Below, one piece after another: positions 18,437 through 26,808 of a stretch of 64,000 nt of DNA. This stretch comes from Candidatus Peregrinibacteria bacterium (GTDB lineage: Bacteria; Patescibacteriota; Gracilibacteria; UM-FILTER-43-11), in contig CP064978.1 of assembly GCA_016699515.1 (NCBI GenBank), positions 186,001 to 250,000 on the forward strand, read 5' to 3'. Each line of letters starts with the position of its first letter. Within the stretch, counting starts at the first letter, position 1. Under the pieces are notes generated by a model, which was not told the origin of the DNA, made no database searches, and saw only the letters and a list, made by a program, of their open reading frames with translations. The position numbers and the translations under genes are program-made.

Positions 18437-20696
18437 TTATGGCCATCGACCCCCCAAAGGTCTCCCTGGGTTTTCATTTCCTTGTTCAATGGGCATAGAG
18501 TCGGGATTTTGAAACGGGTCATTCCAGTTTAAATCAACCGGTCGTGGGGGCAGTGGCCCCTCGGGTGCGCTGGAACCGGCAGGTACCCCTACGCAAGAAC
18601 AACTTTCATCCACACAGCGCATGGAAAGACAATTCAACTGATCACGCATCGCTTGAATGACCCCGGGGTCGAGGATGGATTGGTTGTTGCAGCAGTTATT
18701 CGTTCCGTCCATACAGGTAACCAGCTGACACATGCCGCCTTGGCGACTGTTGGTTCCTTGGTAGCCCAAGTTCATACATTGGGCGATCGGGTCGGTTTGC
18801 CCGGCGGAATAATCGTAGCCTTCGTCGGTGGAGCGCTCGGTGAGCGGATTGCGACTTCCTCCGAATGCGCGTACGCGGTCGGCTCCCATCACTCCACCCA
18901 GCCCGTTTGCCACCCGAGTGAGTTCTTGGTTCATACAGGTATCCATGGCCTGAACAGCCATTCGCACTGCTGCATTGCAAGCTTCTTCGTCACCATCTTC
19001 CAAATATCCGTAAATGGGAAGTTTTTTAACCCCGTTCGTTGCACCTAACAGAGAATCTCTTGCTGCCGATTCATCTGCGGTTAAATCTCCCTTTGTGTCC
19101 AAAAAGTTTTTTAATGGATCAATTTCGGCTATCAAACTATCCACCTCTTCCTTGGTGGCTTCTACTAATTTTAGGTCGATGGCAACCCGGTCGCTTGGAC
19201 TGGTGCGGGCTTCTTTAGGTTTTGGAGTTAATATGAGCTGGGCTCCATTATTGTTACTGATGGTGACTTGGCCCCCCGCTCCAACGCTTACAGACATTCC
19301 TTTCTTTTTGAGCTCTGCTTCTCTTTGTTTTGCATTGAATTCAGTTTGGGCTTTTTGTGCTAAATCTGCTTTGATTTCAGCCTCATCTTCCGCTTTTTGT
19401 GCATCGGTTCTTGGGTCGTGCGGGTCGCCTGCACCTTGATCTGAAAGACCGCAGCCGTTGGATTGAAAATTCATGTCGTATAGTGCGCGCAAACTAGTCG
19501 GGTTGTTTACGTTGACCCCCATTTCTTGCGCCATGCACGCGGCCATGCCTCCCGCTGCCTGAATGTCTTCGGCGCGAATGGTGGCAATGGCATTTGCAAC
19601 GCAGCTTTGTGAGCCAATGTTGGGTTGATTGCCGCTGGCCTGAGCGGCGCAAATGATTTGATCGATTTGCTGTGGGTTAAAATTATTCACGCCGGTATTT
19701 CCTAGCTGCGTGTTTGTCGTTGGATTGATCAACGTATTCAACGATGGTAGTGCGTTTGTTCCAGCGCCCGAGCCTGCCTTCATTCCTTGGCAACGATTGG
19801 GATCGGGTGCGCAGCGGTACATGCCGGCCAGCTGTGCAGCTCCACCGAATTGATAGGTTCCGTCTTGAACCATTTCGCCCAGACTGCATGTCCCTGCCAA
19901 AGTAATGCTGTTCAAATTCAAGCTGTTGATCATGGTTTGCCAATCCAGACAGCTTTTTTGTACCACCCCTTGATTACAAAAAGGATAACGAATGTAGGTT
20001 CCGTTGTTGGCCAGGTGAACCCGTTCGAATACAAGGGCGTTTTGAGTCGCCCGTGTTAAAGCGGTTTGCTCGTTGGTGAGCAATGTGCTGATGGTTGGCG
20101 CATCTTTTAGTAACAGCAAGGAAGAAAGCATGCTGCGGCGAAATTGATCCGCTTTTGCCGTTAATCCTTTTTGATTGAGTCGATTGACCACACGTTGGTA
20201 CGATTGAGCCACTGCGGCTGCCATCTGTTCTTGCATGGTTTCAGTCGACATTAAATAGGTGCTTTCCACCAAGGCCAAACGACTGCGTTCGATAGGATCA
20301 GACCAGTTATAAAACATATGGTCCATGGCAGAATCAAGCGCCCAATTTCCCATTTCTTTTTACATAATCGGGTTGAAACAAGAGCGGAGTTTGAAAGGTC
20401 TGGCGAATGTCCTGTTCTAAATCGGCAAGATACACGTTTTGCACCAATGGATTCGCCACGGTTTCAACGGTAGCATTTTGATATTCCGCATTGCGAGAAC
20501 CCACCGACGTTTGTTTGCTGGTGGCTTGATTTAAGTAATTCACTAAATTTCCCGAAATCAATTCGCCTAGGCTGGGAGCCGCCAGAGCGATCGGGGCCAT
20601 TAATAGTAAGGTTAGGCCAATGGCAAGCCGGTTACGGTTTTTCATTTCTTGGGGGCTAGGGGTTATTTCTCTTTTTTTCTCATTTTTTTGCTGCAT
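18437..20696 (-). CDS. Large exported Cys-rich protein of unknown function, split by one frameshift
   Basis: Two overlapping frames look like one protein. The upstream frame (20696 to ~20360) has a Sec signal peptide from the Met at 20645 (MKNRNRLAIGLTLLLMAPIALA) and no other domain. The downstream 638-residue frame lacks any signal. Removing one base from the run of five at 20357-20361 joins them as QPDYVKEMGNWALDSAMDHM, ~735 residues. The body has a charged helical part (AEDEAEIKADLAQKAQTEF) and a Cys-rich tail (CMDGTNNCCNN, CVDESCSCVG) that could form disulfides outside the cell, then a Pro/Asn-rich end. Family not recognised. It heads the exported-protein group with the lipoprotein at 17935. 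Confidence 0.65.
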
Positions 20697-20744
20697 TGTA
20701 AAGTTTTAGTTTTATTTGTCCCGATTATACCATTTTTTGTTTAG

Positions 20745-21713
20745 GTGTGCTTTAATTCATGCATGTTGAATCATTTAATGAATGCATCGGCTGAACTCAC
20801 TTTGGAAAATCCTTTTTACGTAAAAGCGTTAGAAGCCTTTGTATGGGGAGCGTTTGAATTGGATCGCCTGTCAGGTGATGCGACGAGTGAGGCTTTGGGA
20901 CCTGTTGGCGAATCCAAGGCTCAAATCATTGCCAAAGAATCCGGTCAGTTTGCCGGCCTTTTAGAGCTCACTTGGTTTTTGAGTCGTTTGAAACAAGAGG
21001 GGCTAAAGATAGACATGGTGGCGACTATTGCTGAGGGGGAATTGTTTGAAAAAGGTCGTGTTTTGTTTGAATTTTCGGGCGCTTCTGCTCATTTGCTTTT
21101 GGTGGAGCGCACCATTTTGAATTTGTTACAACGTTTGTGCGGTATCGCCACTAAAACCCACTTACTTCAAGCTCGTCTGCCGAATTCCATTCAGCTTTTG
21201 GCAACTCGAAAAACGCTGTGGGGCCCTTTGGATAAACGCGCCGTTGCATTGGGAGGGGGCGGCACTCATCGGCTGCATTTGGGGGACGCGATTTTGGTGA
21301 AGGAAAACCATATCTCTAGTGCAATAAGCAGTGCTGCAGTGCTGCAGTGCTGCAATCAGTCTCGGCAGCACAGCTTACGTTGCATTTTATCGGTGGTTTT
21401 TTCAAGATCGGATCAGGTTCGATTTGTGGAGGTTGAATTGGAAACGCTTGAGCAGGTTCAGCAATTTGTTGATTATGCCAAAGGCCAATCCGATTTACCG
21501 GCCAACTTGGTGGTAATGCTCGATAACTTCACCCTCGATCAAATTCGTTCAGCTGTTCCACTATTAAAAACGGTGGATGTGACGATCGAGGTTTCGGGTG
21601 GGGTGAATGAAGGCAATTTAACCGATTACGCGATCGACGGGGTTGACTGTATTTCGGCGGGAATGCTAACGAATCGGGCGCATGCGGTGGATTTGAGTAT
21701 GCAATTTGTTTAG
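20745..21713 (+). CDS. nadC: Nicotinate-nucleotide pyrophosphorylase (quinolinate phosphoribosyltransferase) NadC
   Basis: 322 residues. NadC features: DATSEALGP, IILNLLQRLCGIAT-type helix, TRKT at ~156 followed by AVALGGGGTHRLHLGDAILVKENHI, EVELETLEQV, VMLDNF and VSGGVNEGNL. It converts quinolinate and PRPP to NaMN in NAD synthesis. No nadA or nadB is in the window. The segment after KENHI is unusual: a GTGCTGCA triplication (~21331-21355) encodes SSAAVLQCC where a short helix is expected. The start could be the second Met. Confidence 0.85.
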   Translation: MCFNSCMLNHLMNASAELTLENPFYVKALEAFVWGAFELDRLSGDATSEALGPVGESKAQIIAKESGQFAGLLELTWFLSRLKQEGLKIDMVATIAEGELFEKGRVLFEFSGASAHLLLVERTILNLLQRLCGIATKTHLLQARLPNSIQLLATRKTLWGPLDKRAVALGGGGTHRLHLGDAILVKENHISSAISSAAVLQCCNQSRQHSLRCILSVVFSRSDQVRFVEVELETLEQVQQFVDYAKGQSDLPANLVVMLDNFTLDQIRSAVPLLKTVDVTIEVSGGVNEGNLTDYAIDGVDCISAGMLTNRAHAVDLSMQFV

Positions 21714-21715
21714 TT

Positions 21716-21813
21716 GTCATTTCGAATGGATTGCAGTGGAGAGAGATCTCCCATATTGCTTGGCGATCAGAACTACCGGGGATTTCTCCCCGCCTGCGGC
21801 GGGTCGAAATGAC
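21716..21813. repeat. REP-like palindrome, GTCATTTCGA ... TCGAAATGAC
   Basis: A perfect 10-bp terminal inverted repeat (21716-21725 / 21804-21813) encloses nested hairpins: GGAGAGAGATCTCC and CCCGCC-TGC-GGCGGG. It fits exactly between the nadC and mutY stops; the mutY stop codon overlaps its edge. The layout resembles REP-type elements mobilised by RAYT transposases. Confidence 0.75.
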
Positions 21814-22883
21814 TACAAATCCTCAATCAACTTTACATTGGCTACGGGGAAAGGATATTCCGATAGCGCTTCGGGGTTTACCCATTTTCCGTCGATGGCG
21901 GAGTTTAATTTGAGTTTTCCAGTTCCCAAATTTGCTTCGTAGCAATGCAAGTCGACCTTAAACTTGGTGTAGCCGTGTTTGATGTTTTTGATCAGCTTGG
22001 GGCTTTCGATCGTGATTCCAAGTTCTTCCATAACTTCGCGATGCAGCGCTTGTAATGGCGTTTCGCCGGGTTTCACTTTTCCTCCCGGGAACTCCCATAA
22101 TCCCGCCATCAGGCCTTTGTGCGGGCGTTTTTGAATGAACACTTTGCCTTTGTTTCGAATCACCACAATGGCCACTTTGATCGGGATTTTTTCGACTCGT
22201 TCTCCTTTGTTAGGAAGAAAACTTAGGGTGCCTTTCTGCTTACCGATGCACTGGGTTTGCAGTGGGCAACGATTGCATTTTGGATTTTTTGGTTTGCACA
22301 CCAACGCTCCCAACTCCATCATCCCTTGATTGAATTCGCGCGCTTGTCCTTTGGGAATCAGCTCCTCGGCCCATTCCCATAATTGCCTTAAACTATCCGC
22401 TTCTTTGGTGTTTTTGGAAAAATTAAACAGACGCGCCAGCACGCGAATCACGTTGCCATCCACAATCGGGCGTTCTTGATTGAAGGCGATGCTGCTGATG
22501 GCCCCGGCCGTGTATCGGCCGATCCCCGGGAGTTTCAATATGGCATTGTAATCGGACGGAAACGTTCCGCTATGTTCTTTTAAAACGATTTGGGCAGTTT
22601 TTTGAATATTCCGCGCTCGGCTGTAATAGCCCAATCCTTCCCACAATTTTAGCACCTTATCCTCCTTCGCTTTGGCGACCGATTCGATGGTGGGCAATGC
22701 TTTCATCCACCTTTTAAAATACGGCAACACGGTAGTAACTTGGGTTTGTTGCAGCATCACTTCCGAGATCCACACTTGGTAGGGATCGTACGTTTTTCGC
22801 CAGGGTAAATCGCGGTGGTTTTCTTGAAACCACTTGATTAAGTGAGTCTGGATCGCTAAGGTTTTGGCCTTGGTCAATTTCAT
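21813..22883 (-). CDS. mutY: A/G-specific adenine glycosylase MutY
   Basis: 356 residues. Catalytic Glu in SEVMLQQTQV (~41), helix-hairpin-helix KLPGIGRYTAGAI and catalytic Asp in VDGNVIRVLAR are present. The [4Fe-4S] ligands C-x6-C-x2-C-x5-C (VCKPKNPKCNRCPLQTQC) follow, then a C-terminal Nudix-like domain (GLMAGLWEFPGGKVKPGE) that reads 8-oxoG. It removes adenine opposite 8-oxoG. With ung, uvrC and a Nudix protein it is one of several repair genes here. The start lies inside the likely pabA promoter, divergent. Confidence 0.95.
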   Translation of the reverse strand: MKLTKAKTLAIQTHLIKWFQENHRDLPWRKTYDPYQVWISEVMLQQTQVTTVLPYFKRWMKALPTIESVAKAKEDKVLKLWEGLGYYSRARNIQKTAQIVLKEHSGTFPSDYNAILKLPGIGRYTAGAISSIAFNQERPIVDGNVIRVLARLFNFSKNTKEADSLRQLWEWAEELIPKGQAREFNQGMMELGALVCKPKNPKCNRCPLQTQCIGKQKGTLSFLPNKGERVEKIPIKVAIVVIRNKGKVFIQKRPHKGLMAGLWEFPGGKVKPGETPLQALHREVMEELGITIESPKLIKNIKHGYTKFKVDLHCYEANLGTGKLKLNSAIDGKWVNPEALSEYPFPVANVKLIEDL

Positions 22884-22897
22884 GTGGCCAGTATATC
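22870..22897 (+). promoter_or_regulatory. Candidate promoter for pabA-pabB-pabC
   Basis: -35 TTGGTC, 16-bp spacer, -10 TATATC. The predicted transcription start (~22904) falls within a few bases of the pabA ATG at 22906, so the mRNA may be nearly leaderless. Moderate match only. Confidence 0.4.
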
Positions 22898-22905
22898 ATT
22901 GCGAC

Positions 22906-23535
22906 ATGGAAACCAAAGTGCTCATCATCGATAATTACGATTCGTTCACCTATATTTTAAAACAATATTTTGGTGAACTGGGCGCGAACCCCGAGGTTTA
23001 CTTGAACGATCAAATTACGGTTGAGCAAATTCGTGATTTAAATCCGACTCACTTGGTACTTTCGCCCGGGCCTGGCACCGTGGATGAGCCGGGTGATGTG
23101 GGCGTGATGATGGAAGTGATTGAGGCGTTTCATCAAACCCTCCCGATTTTGGGGGTTTGTTTGGGGCATCAGGCATTGGGCAAATACTTTGGATCATCGA
23201 TTGTCCGTGCGCCCAAAGTGATGCATGGAAAGCGGAGTTTGATTACGCACGACTCTCGCTCTATTTTTTCTGGCGTTTCCAATCCTTTGGAAGTTATGAG
23301 ATATCACTCGCTGGCGCTCGAAGTTAAGAGTTTTGAGTTAAGAGTTAAGAATTTGGAGGTGATTGCTCAGGCAGATGATGGGGTGATTATGGCGATTCAA
23401 CACAAAACCTTACCGATTTTTGGAGTTCAATTTCATCCCGAGTCGCTGGGAACGAAGGAGGGGATGAAAATGTTGAAAAATTTTATCGATATTAATCGAG
23501 AAGGCGCGAATGATCATTCGCGCCTTCTCTCGTGA
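22906..23535 (+). CDS. pabA: Aminodeoxychorismate/anthranilate synthase glutaminase subunit
   Basis: 209 residues from the ATG at 22906 (KVLIIDNYDSFTYI is the true family start). Nucleophile Cys85 in ILGVCLGHQALG and the GVQFHPES motif make it a class I glutaminase that gives NH3 to PabB. Followed by pabB and pabC it makes p-aminobenzoate for folate. Residues ~141-151 (EVKSFELRVKN) are encoded by a copy of the AT-rich repeat (23323-23354) lying in frame. The last codons are encoded by a 32-bp palindrome that also contains the pabB start. Confidence 0.88.
   Translation: METKVLIIDNYDSFTYILKQYFGELGANPEVYLNDQITVEQIRDLNPTHLVLSPGPGTVDEPGDVGVMMEVIEAFHQTLPILGVCLGHQALGKYFGSSIVRAPKVMHGKRSLITHDSRSIFSGVSNPLEVMRYHSLALEVKSFELRVKNLEVIAQADDGVIMAIQHKTLPIFGVQFHPESLGTKEGMKMLKNFIDINREGANDHSRLLS
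23323..23354. repeat. AT-rich dispersed repeat inside pabA
   Basis: GTTAAGAG...GAGTTAAGAGTTAAGAA lies within coding sequence and is read as EVKSFELRVKN. Elsewhere in the window this sequence is intergenic. In-frame capture of a repeat is the simplest explanation. Confidence 0.7.
23498..23529. repeat. 32-bp perfect palindrome, copy 1 (pabA/pabB junction)
   Basis: The arm GAGAAGGCGCGAATGA is followed directly by its reverse complement. It holds the last codons of pabA and, in another frame, the ATG and next residues of pabB (MIIRAFS). An identical copy is at 23768-23799 and a relative at 25376-25413. Confidence 0.95.
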
Positions 23536-24649
23536 GAATATGATTTTTAATCCAAAAAACACCGGGTCGATTCTGCTTTATGACGGCGTGACCGGGCATG
23601 CGCGCCTGGGGCAAAATCCGATTCGGGAAATGGATCATTTCGATTTTTCGTCGGGACATTATATGGGTTACCTCGCTTATCCCAATCCTACTTTGCAGAA
23701 CGACATTCCGGCGATGCGATTTTTTGAGTATGAAAAAATTGAGGAGGTTGAAAATTTTGACATTGGAGAGAAGGCGCGAATGATCATTCGCGCCTTCTCA
23801 ACTTCGGGAGAGTTGGAACAATCCGTTTCTAAAGCGGAATACCTTCAAAAAATTGCCGAGATCAAAGAGCTTTTGGCAGCCGGTGAAATTTACCAGCTCA
23901 ATTATGCGATCCGTTTTCGAAAGGCGTTTTCGGGCGATCCATTTGCGCTTTATCAAAAGCTTTGCGAAGTCAATCCGGCGGCCTTTTCGGCTTTTGTGAA
24001 CGCCGGTGATTTTCAAATTATTTCGCTGTCGCCCGAACGACTTTTTAAGGTTAAAGAGGGCGTGATTACGACGCAGCCGATCAAGGGACTTCTCCGAAGT
24101 CCAATTACGAATTAAAATTACGAATTACGAATTGGAATACCTCGAACAAGTTGAGCCCAACCTTGCCGCTCTTCTGAAAAGTGAAAAGAACGGGCTGAAC
24201 TTGATATGATCACCGATTTGGAGCGTAACGACGTGGGGCGAGTTTGTGAATATGGTACGCTTACACTCACCAAAGAGCGCGAGGTGATGGAACTGCCCAA
24301 TTTGTGGCATACGTATTCCGAGGTGCAGGGGCGATTGCGTTCCGATGCGACCCCGTCCGAGGTTATTTCGGCCATGTTCCCTGGGGGGTCGATCACCGGT
24401 TGCCCTAAAAAAAGAGCGATGGAACATATTGAACGTTTAGAGGATCTTCCACGAAATATTTTTACCGGTTCTATCGGTTACGTTTCGAATGGTCGGATGG
24501 ATTTTAACATCTGCATTCGTACTCTTCTTATTCGCAATGGTCAGCTCGAATTTTGGGCGGGTGGGGGAATTGTGATGGATAGCGATCCAGAATCGGAATA
24601 CGCCGAATGCATGCTGAAGGCCCAAAAGTTTTTGGAAATTTTTAAATAG
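23510..24649 (+). CDS. pabB: Aminodeoxychorismate synthase component I PabB, frameshifted
   Basis: Chorismate-binding enzyme of ~380 residues in three frames. 23510-24115 covers the N-terminal part through YLQKIAEIKELLAAGEIYQLN, FSLSPERLF-type sequence (ISLSPERLF) and TTQPIKG. The middle (LEYLEQVEPNLAALLKSEK) is one frame on. 24206-24649 (with ERAELDMITDLERNDVGR upstream in frame) gives the active-site end: MFPGGSITGCPKKRAM and FNICIRTLL. One shift lies in an ATTACGAATT repeat cluster (~24100-24135); the other is a missing A in the run 24184-24187. The family normally continues from IKG to RP and a short loop before SEK. It is shorter than typical PabB at the N-terminus. Overlaps pabA. Confidence 0.8.
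23768..23799. repeat. 32-bp perfect palindrome, copy 2 (inside pabB)
   Basis: Identical to 23498-23529. It is read in frame inside pabB as EKARMIIRAFS, so pabB encodes MIIRAFS twice, at its start and at residues ~91-97. The two copies are in the same frame (270 bp apart). Confidence 0.95.
24102..24136. repeat. ATTACGAATT repeat cluster interrupting pabB
   Basis: Three near-copies of ATTACGAATT in a row form an almost palindromic block (TCCAATTACG ... CGAATTGGA). It introduces an in-frame TAA (24113-24115) and a frame change in the conserved middle of pabB. It resembles the other AT-rich repeats found between genes here. Confidence 0.65.
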
Positions 24650-24657
24650 ATTATTGT

Positions 24658-25396
24658 ATGGAAACGCCGTATGCCGAAAACACCGTTTACGCCACCCTGC
24701 GCACGTATGACACCGTAATTTTTAGGCTGGATGATCACGTCGATCGACTTTTAGAATCGGCTCGGTTGATTCATCTGCATCACCCGTTTACGTTTGATGA
24801 TCTGAAAAGCGAATGTTTGGCAGCCGTTGATTCCATTCACTTTGATCCTGTGCGTTTGCGAATTGTTTTAAGCGATCAGGAGCTCAATGTAGAAGTGGAA
24901 CCTCTTTCTGAAAAACCCGACGAATATTATCGCAACGGGGTAGCCGGGATTTTTTATGAAGGAATTCGTCATGATCCCGATGCCAAGCGCCATCAACAAA
25001 TGGTGTGTGCCAACGCTAAACAAGCGGCGGTTGATTCGGGTGCATTCGAAGCGGTTTTGGTGGATGAAAACGGGATGATTGGCGAGTGCGCGTACGCCAA
25101 TTTGTTTTGGGTCAAAAATGGTCAACTTTATACCGTCGAATCGGGTGTGCTCCCGGGGATCACGCGGCGAACGGTTTTGGAAATTGCTGATGATTGTCAG
25201 TTTGATCGAATTTCGAAAGAAGAACTTCTTAAGGCTGATGAACTTTTTTATTACCCAAACCACCAGTGGCATTCTGCCTATGGTCACCTTGGATTCTCAA
25301 AAAATTGGCGATGGCAGGCCAGGGCCGGTTACGAAAGGTTTGATGGAACAGTTTGGGGATTATGTGGATAATTATGTAAAGAAGGCGCGACGTTAA
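24658..25396 (+). CDS. pabC: Aminodeoxychorismate lyase PabC (class IV PLP aminotransferase fold), one frameshift
   Basis: Class IV fold: Arg in LDDHVDRLLESARLIHL, catalytic Lys in VCANAKQAA, then EAVLVDENGMIGECAYANLFWVKNG and GVLPGITRRTVLE. The frame breaks at a T6 run (25244-25249). With five T it continues ADELFITQTTSGILPMVTLDSQKIGDG-PGPVT to the TAA at 25394-25396, the normal family ending. It cleaves aminodeoxychorismate to pABA and pyruvate. It starts 8 bp after pabB. The stop codon lies exactly at the centre of a 38-bp palindrome. Confidence 0.85.
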
Positions 25397-25413
25397 CGTC
25401 GCGCCTTCTTTAC
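25376..25413. repeat. 38-bp perfect palindrome at the pabC stop
   Basis: The arm GTAAAGAAGGCGCGACGTT is followed by its exact reverse complement. It shares GAAGGCGCGA...TCGCGCCTTC with the two palindromes in pabA/pabB but has a different 8-bp core (CGTTAACG in place of ATGATCAT). It lies at the end of the operon and, with adjacent T-rich sequence, could terminate transcription. Confidence 0.92.
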
Positions 25414-25427
25414 CAAAATGCTTTTTG

Positions 25428-25456
25428 TTGACACAACTACTTTAGTAACGTATAAA
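25428..25456 (+). promoter_or_regulatory. Near-consensus sigma70 promoter
   Basis: -35 TTGACA (25428-25433), 17-bp spacer, -10 TATAAA (25451-25456). The predicted start is ~25463, about 10 bases before the small open frame at 25473. One of the best promoters in the window. Confidence 0.75.
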
Positions 25457-25472
25457 TAGGCACAATTTTTTA

Positions 25473-25778
25473 ATTGCCCTACCCACGACCGCAAAAAGCG
25501 AACTATTTGAACTCCCAGAATTACCAGATACTGTCGGCGCACCTGAAGTTTGTCGCACTGTTAATGGCCTTGTTGATCGCGGGTATATTAAATTTGAAGG
25601 GGAGGCTGTTCGTGCTGATAGTGTTCCTGGCTTTGTGCGTGGTACGCGTGGTCTGGTTACTGTTACTCTTGGTTACCAAAATCAAGTTTTATTTGTTGAA
25701 GGTAACTCTGAATACGTTAATGCTCGTGAGGATGGTAAGCAAAAAAAACGCCAACGTGACGCTAGAAAAGGTAAATAG
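25473..25778 (+). CDS. Small hydrophilic protein of unknown function (start unresolved)
   Basis: The open frame with normal-looking composition reads IALPTTAKSELFELPELPDTV, continues with VDRGYIKFEGEAV and GLVTVTLGYQNQVLFVEG, and ends in a basic tail (KQKKRQRDARKGK, TAG 25776-25778). The strong promoter 17 bp upstream supports a real gene of ~100 residues. There is no ATG in this frame after the preceding stop. Either a rare ATT (25473) is used, or the TTG at 25474 is the start with one base missing in the A5 run near 25492. The frame one base over is long but gives an implausible Leu/Val-only protein. No family recognised. Confidence 0.5.
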   Translation: MALPTTAKSELFELPELPDTVGAPEVCRTVNGLVDRGYIKFEGEAVRADSVPGFVRGTRGLVTVTLGYQNQVLFVEGNSEYVNAREDGKQKKRQRDARKGK

Positions 25779-25789
25779 CGGTTGATTTT

Positions 25790-26749
25790 TTATCCACACC
25801 CATTGCACTTGTTGCGACAAGCCGGTGCGGCGCCGATTTTGCGATTGAGATATTTTTCGGGAATGGGAGGGAGGCCCATTTTTTTCCTCAGTTCTAACCC
25901 CTTTTTGGTTACCGCTAAACCTCCCAGGGCGGTTTCGCGAATGGTTTCAGACATGTGAGCGGAAATATTCATCATTGCCTCAACCACTTGGTCCATAGGA
26001 ATAACGCTGACCACACCCAATAAACTTAGGTCGGATGCCCCCAACGCCACGTTCACGTAAATGGCATTGCGTTTTACGCAAGGAACTTCGACCAAACCGC
26101 CCAAGGGGTCGCAGGCAAGCCCTAGCATGTTTTTTAGTGCTAACGCAGCGGCGTTGATGCATTGTTCCGGTGTGCCGCCACGCATTTCGGTCACTCCGGC
26201 TGCGGCCATGGCCGTTCCGATTCCCACTTCGGCCTGACAACCTGCTTTGGCGGCACTAAACGTTCCACCATGCTCCAAAATGGCAATTCCTAATGCTGAC
26301 GCTGCAAAAAGTGCATTGAGCATTTTTCGTTTACTCGATTTCATGTGCTCAAACGTACTAAAAAGCACTCCCGGCACTACTCCCGATCCACCAGCGGTTG
26401 GAAAGGCCACAATTTTACCCATGCGTGCATTTTGTTCGTTGGTCGCAAGCGCATAAGCCATCGCCCGCACCCCCACTTTGCTACCTAAAAGGTTCGCCAT
26501 GTTTTTGGTGCCGTCGTATACCTTTTTAGCGTCGCCCCCTACTAGTCCGTATTGCGATTTATCCGTTGCTTTAATGCCCGTTTGAATCGCTTCCCACATG
26601 GTGTCTCGTACTTGCTTCATTTTGTCACGCACTTTGGCACGACTTTTACCACTGATCTCCATTTCGTATTTAATGGCGATTTGGGAAATGTCGGTTTTTT
26701 GTTCGGCACAGAGCTTGAGCAATTCTTCGCAGTTTTTAAATTGAAACAT
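25790..26749 (-). CDS. sdaAA: L-serine dehydratase, iron-sulfur, alpha subunit
   Basis: 319 residues. Cysteines for the [4Fe-4S] cluster appear in AAKAGCQAEVG, LACDPLGGLVEVPC and the C-terminal CRNKCNGCG tail. GTMAFPTAGG-type sequence (IVAFPTAGGSGVVPG) and AMAAAGVTEMRGG fit the family. It deaminates L-serine to pyruvate and ammonia in the cytoplasm and is oxygen-labile, which suggests an anaerobic or microaerobic life. The beta subunit gene lies directly upstream. Confidence 0.93.
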   Translation of the reverse strand: MFQFKNCEELLKLCAEQKTDISQIAIKYEMEISGKSRAKVRDKMKQVRDTMWEAIQTGIKATDKSQYGLVGGDAKKVYDGTKNMANLLGSKVGVRAMAYALATNEQNARMGKIVAFPTAGGSGVVPGVLFSTFEHMKSSKRKMLNALFAASALGIAILEHGGTFSAAKAGCQAEVGIGTAMAAAGVTEMRGGTPEQCINAAALALKNMLGLACDPLGGLVEVPCVKRNAIYVNVALGASDLSLLGVVSVIPMDQVVEAMMNISAHMSETIRETALGGLAVTKKGLELRKKMGLPPIPEKYLNRKIGAAPACRNKCNGCG

Positions 26750-26761
26750 TTTTAGATTTAA

Positions 26762-26808
26762 GATTACAAGATTTAACCTGCCTGCCGGCAGGCAGGGATT
26801 ACAAGATT
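26762..26808. repeat. 20-bp palindrome flanked by 12-bp direct repeats
   Basis: CCTGCCTGCCGGCAGGCAGG (26777-26796) is a perfect palindrome. It is flanked on both sides by GATTACAAGATT (26762-26773 and 26797-26808), like a target-site duplication. It lies between sdaAB and sdaAA and reaches the sdaAB stop codon. Confidence 0.85.

Noticed and set aside
25474..25785. 103-residue hydrophobic frame
   Set aside because: Almost only Leu/Val/Ile in the middle, typical of a shifted reading of a Val/Gly-rich coding sequence; the frame starting one base earlier gives normal protein composition.
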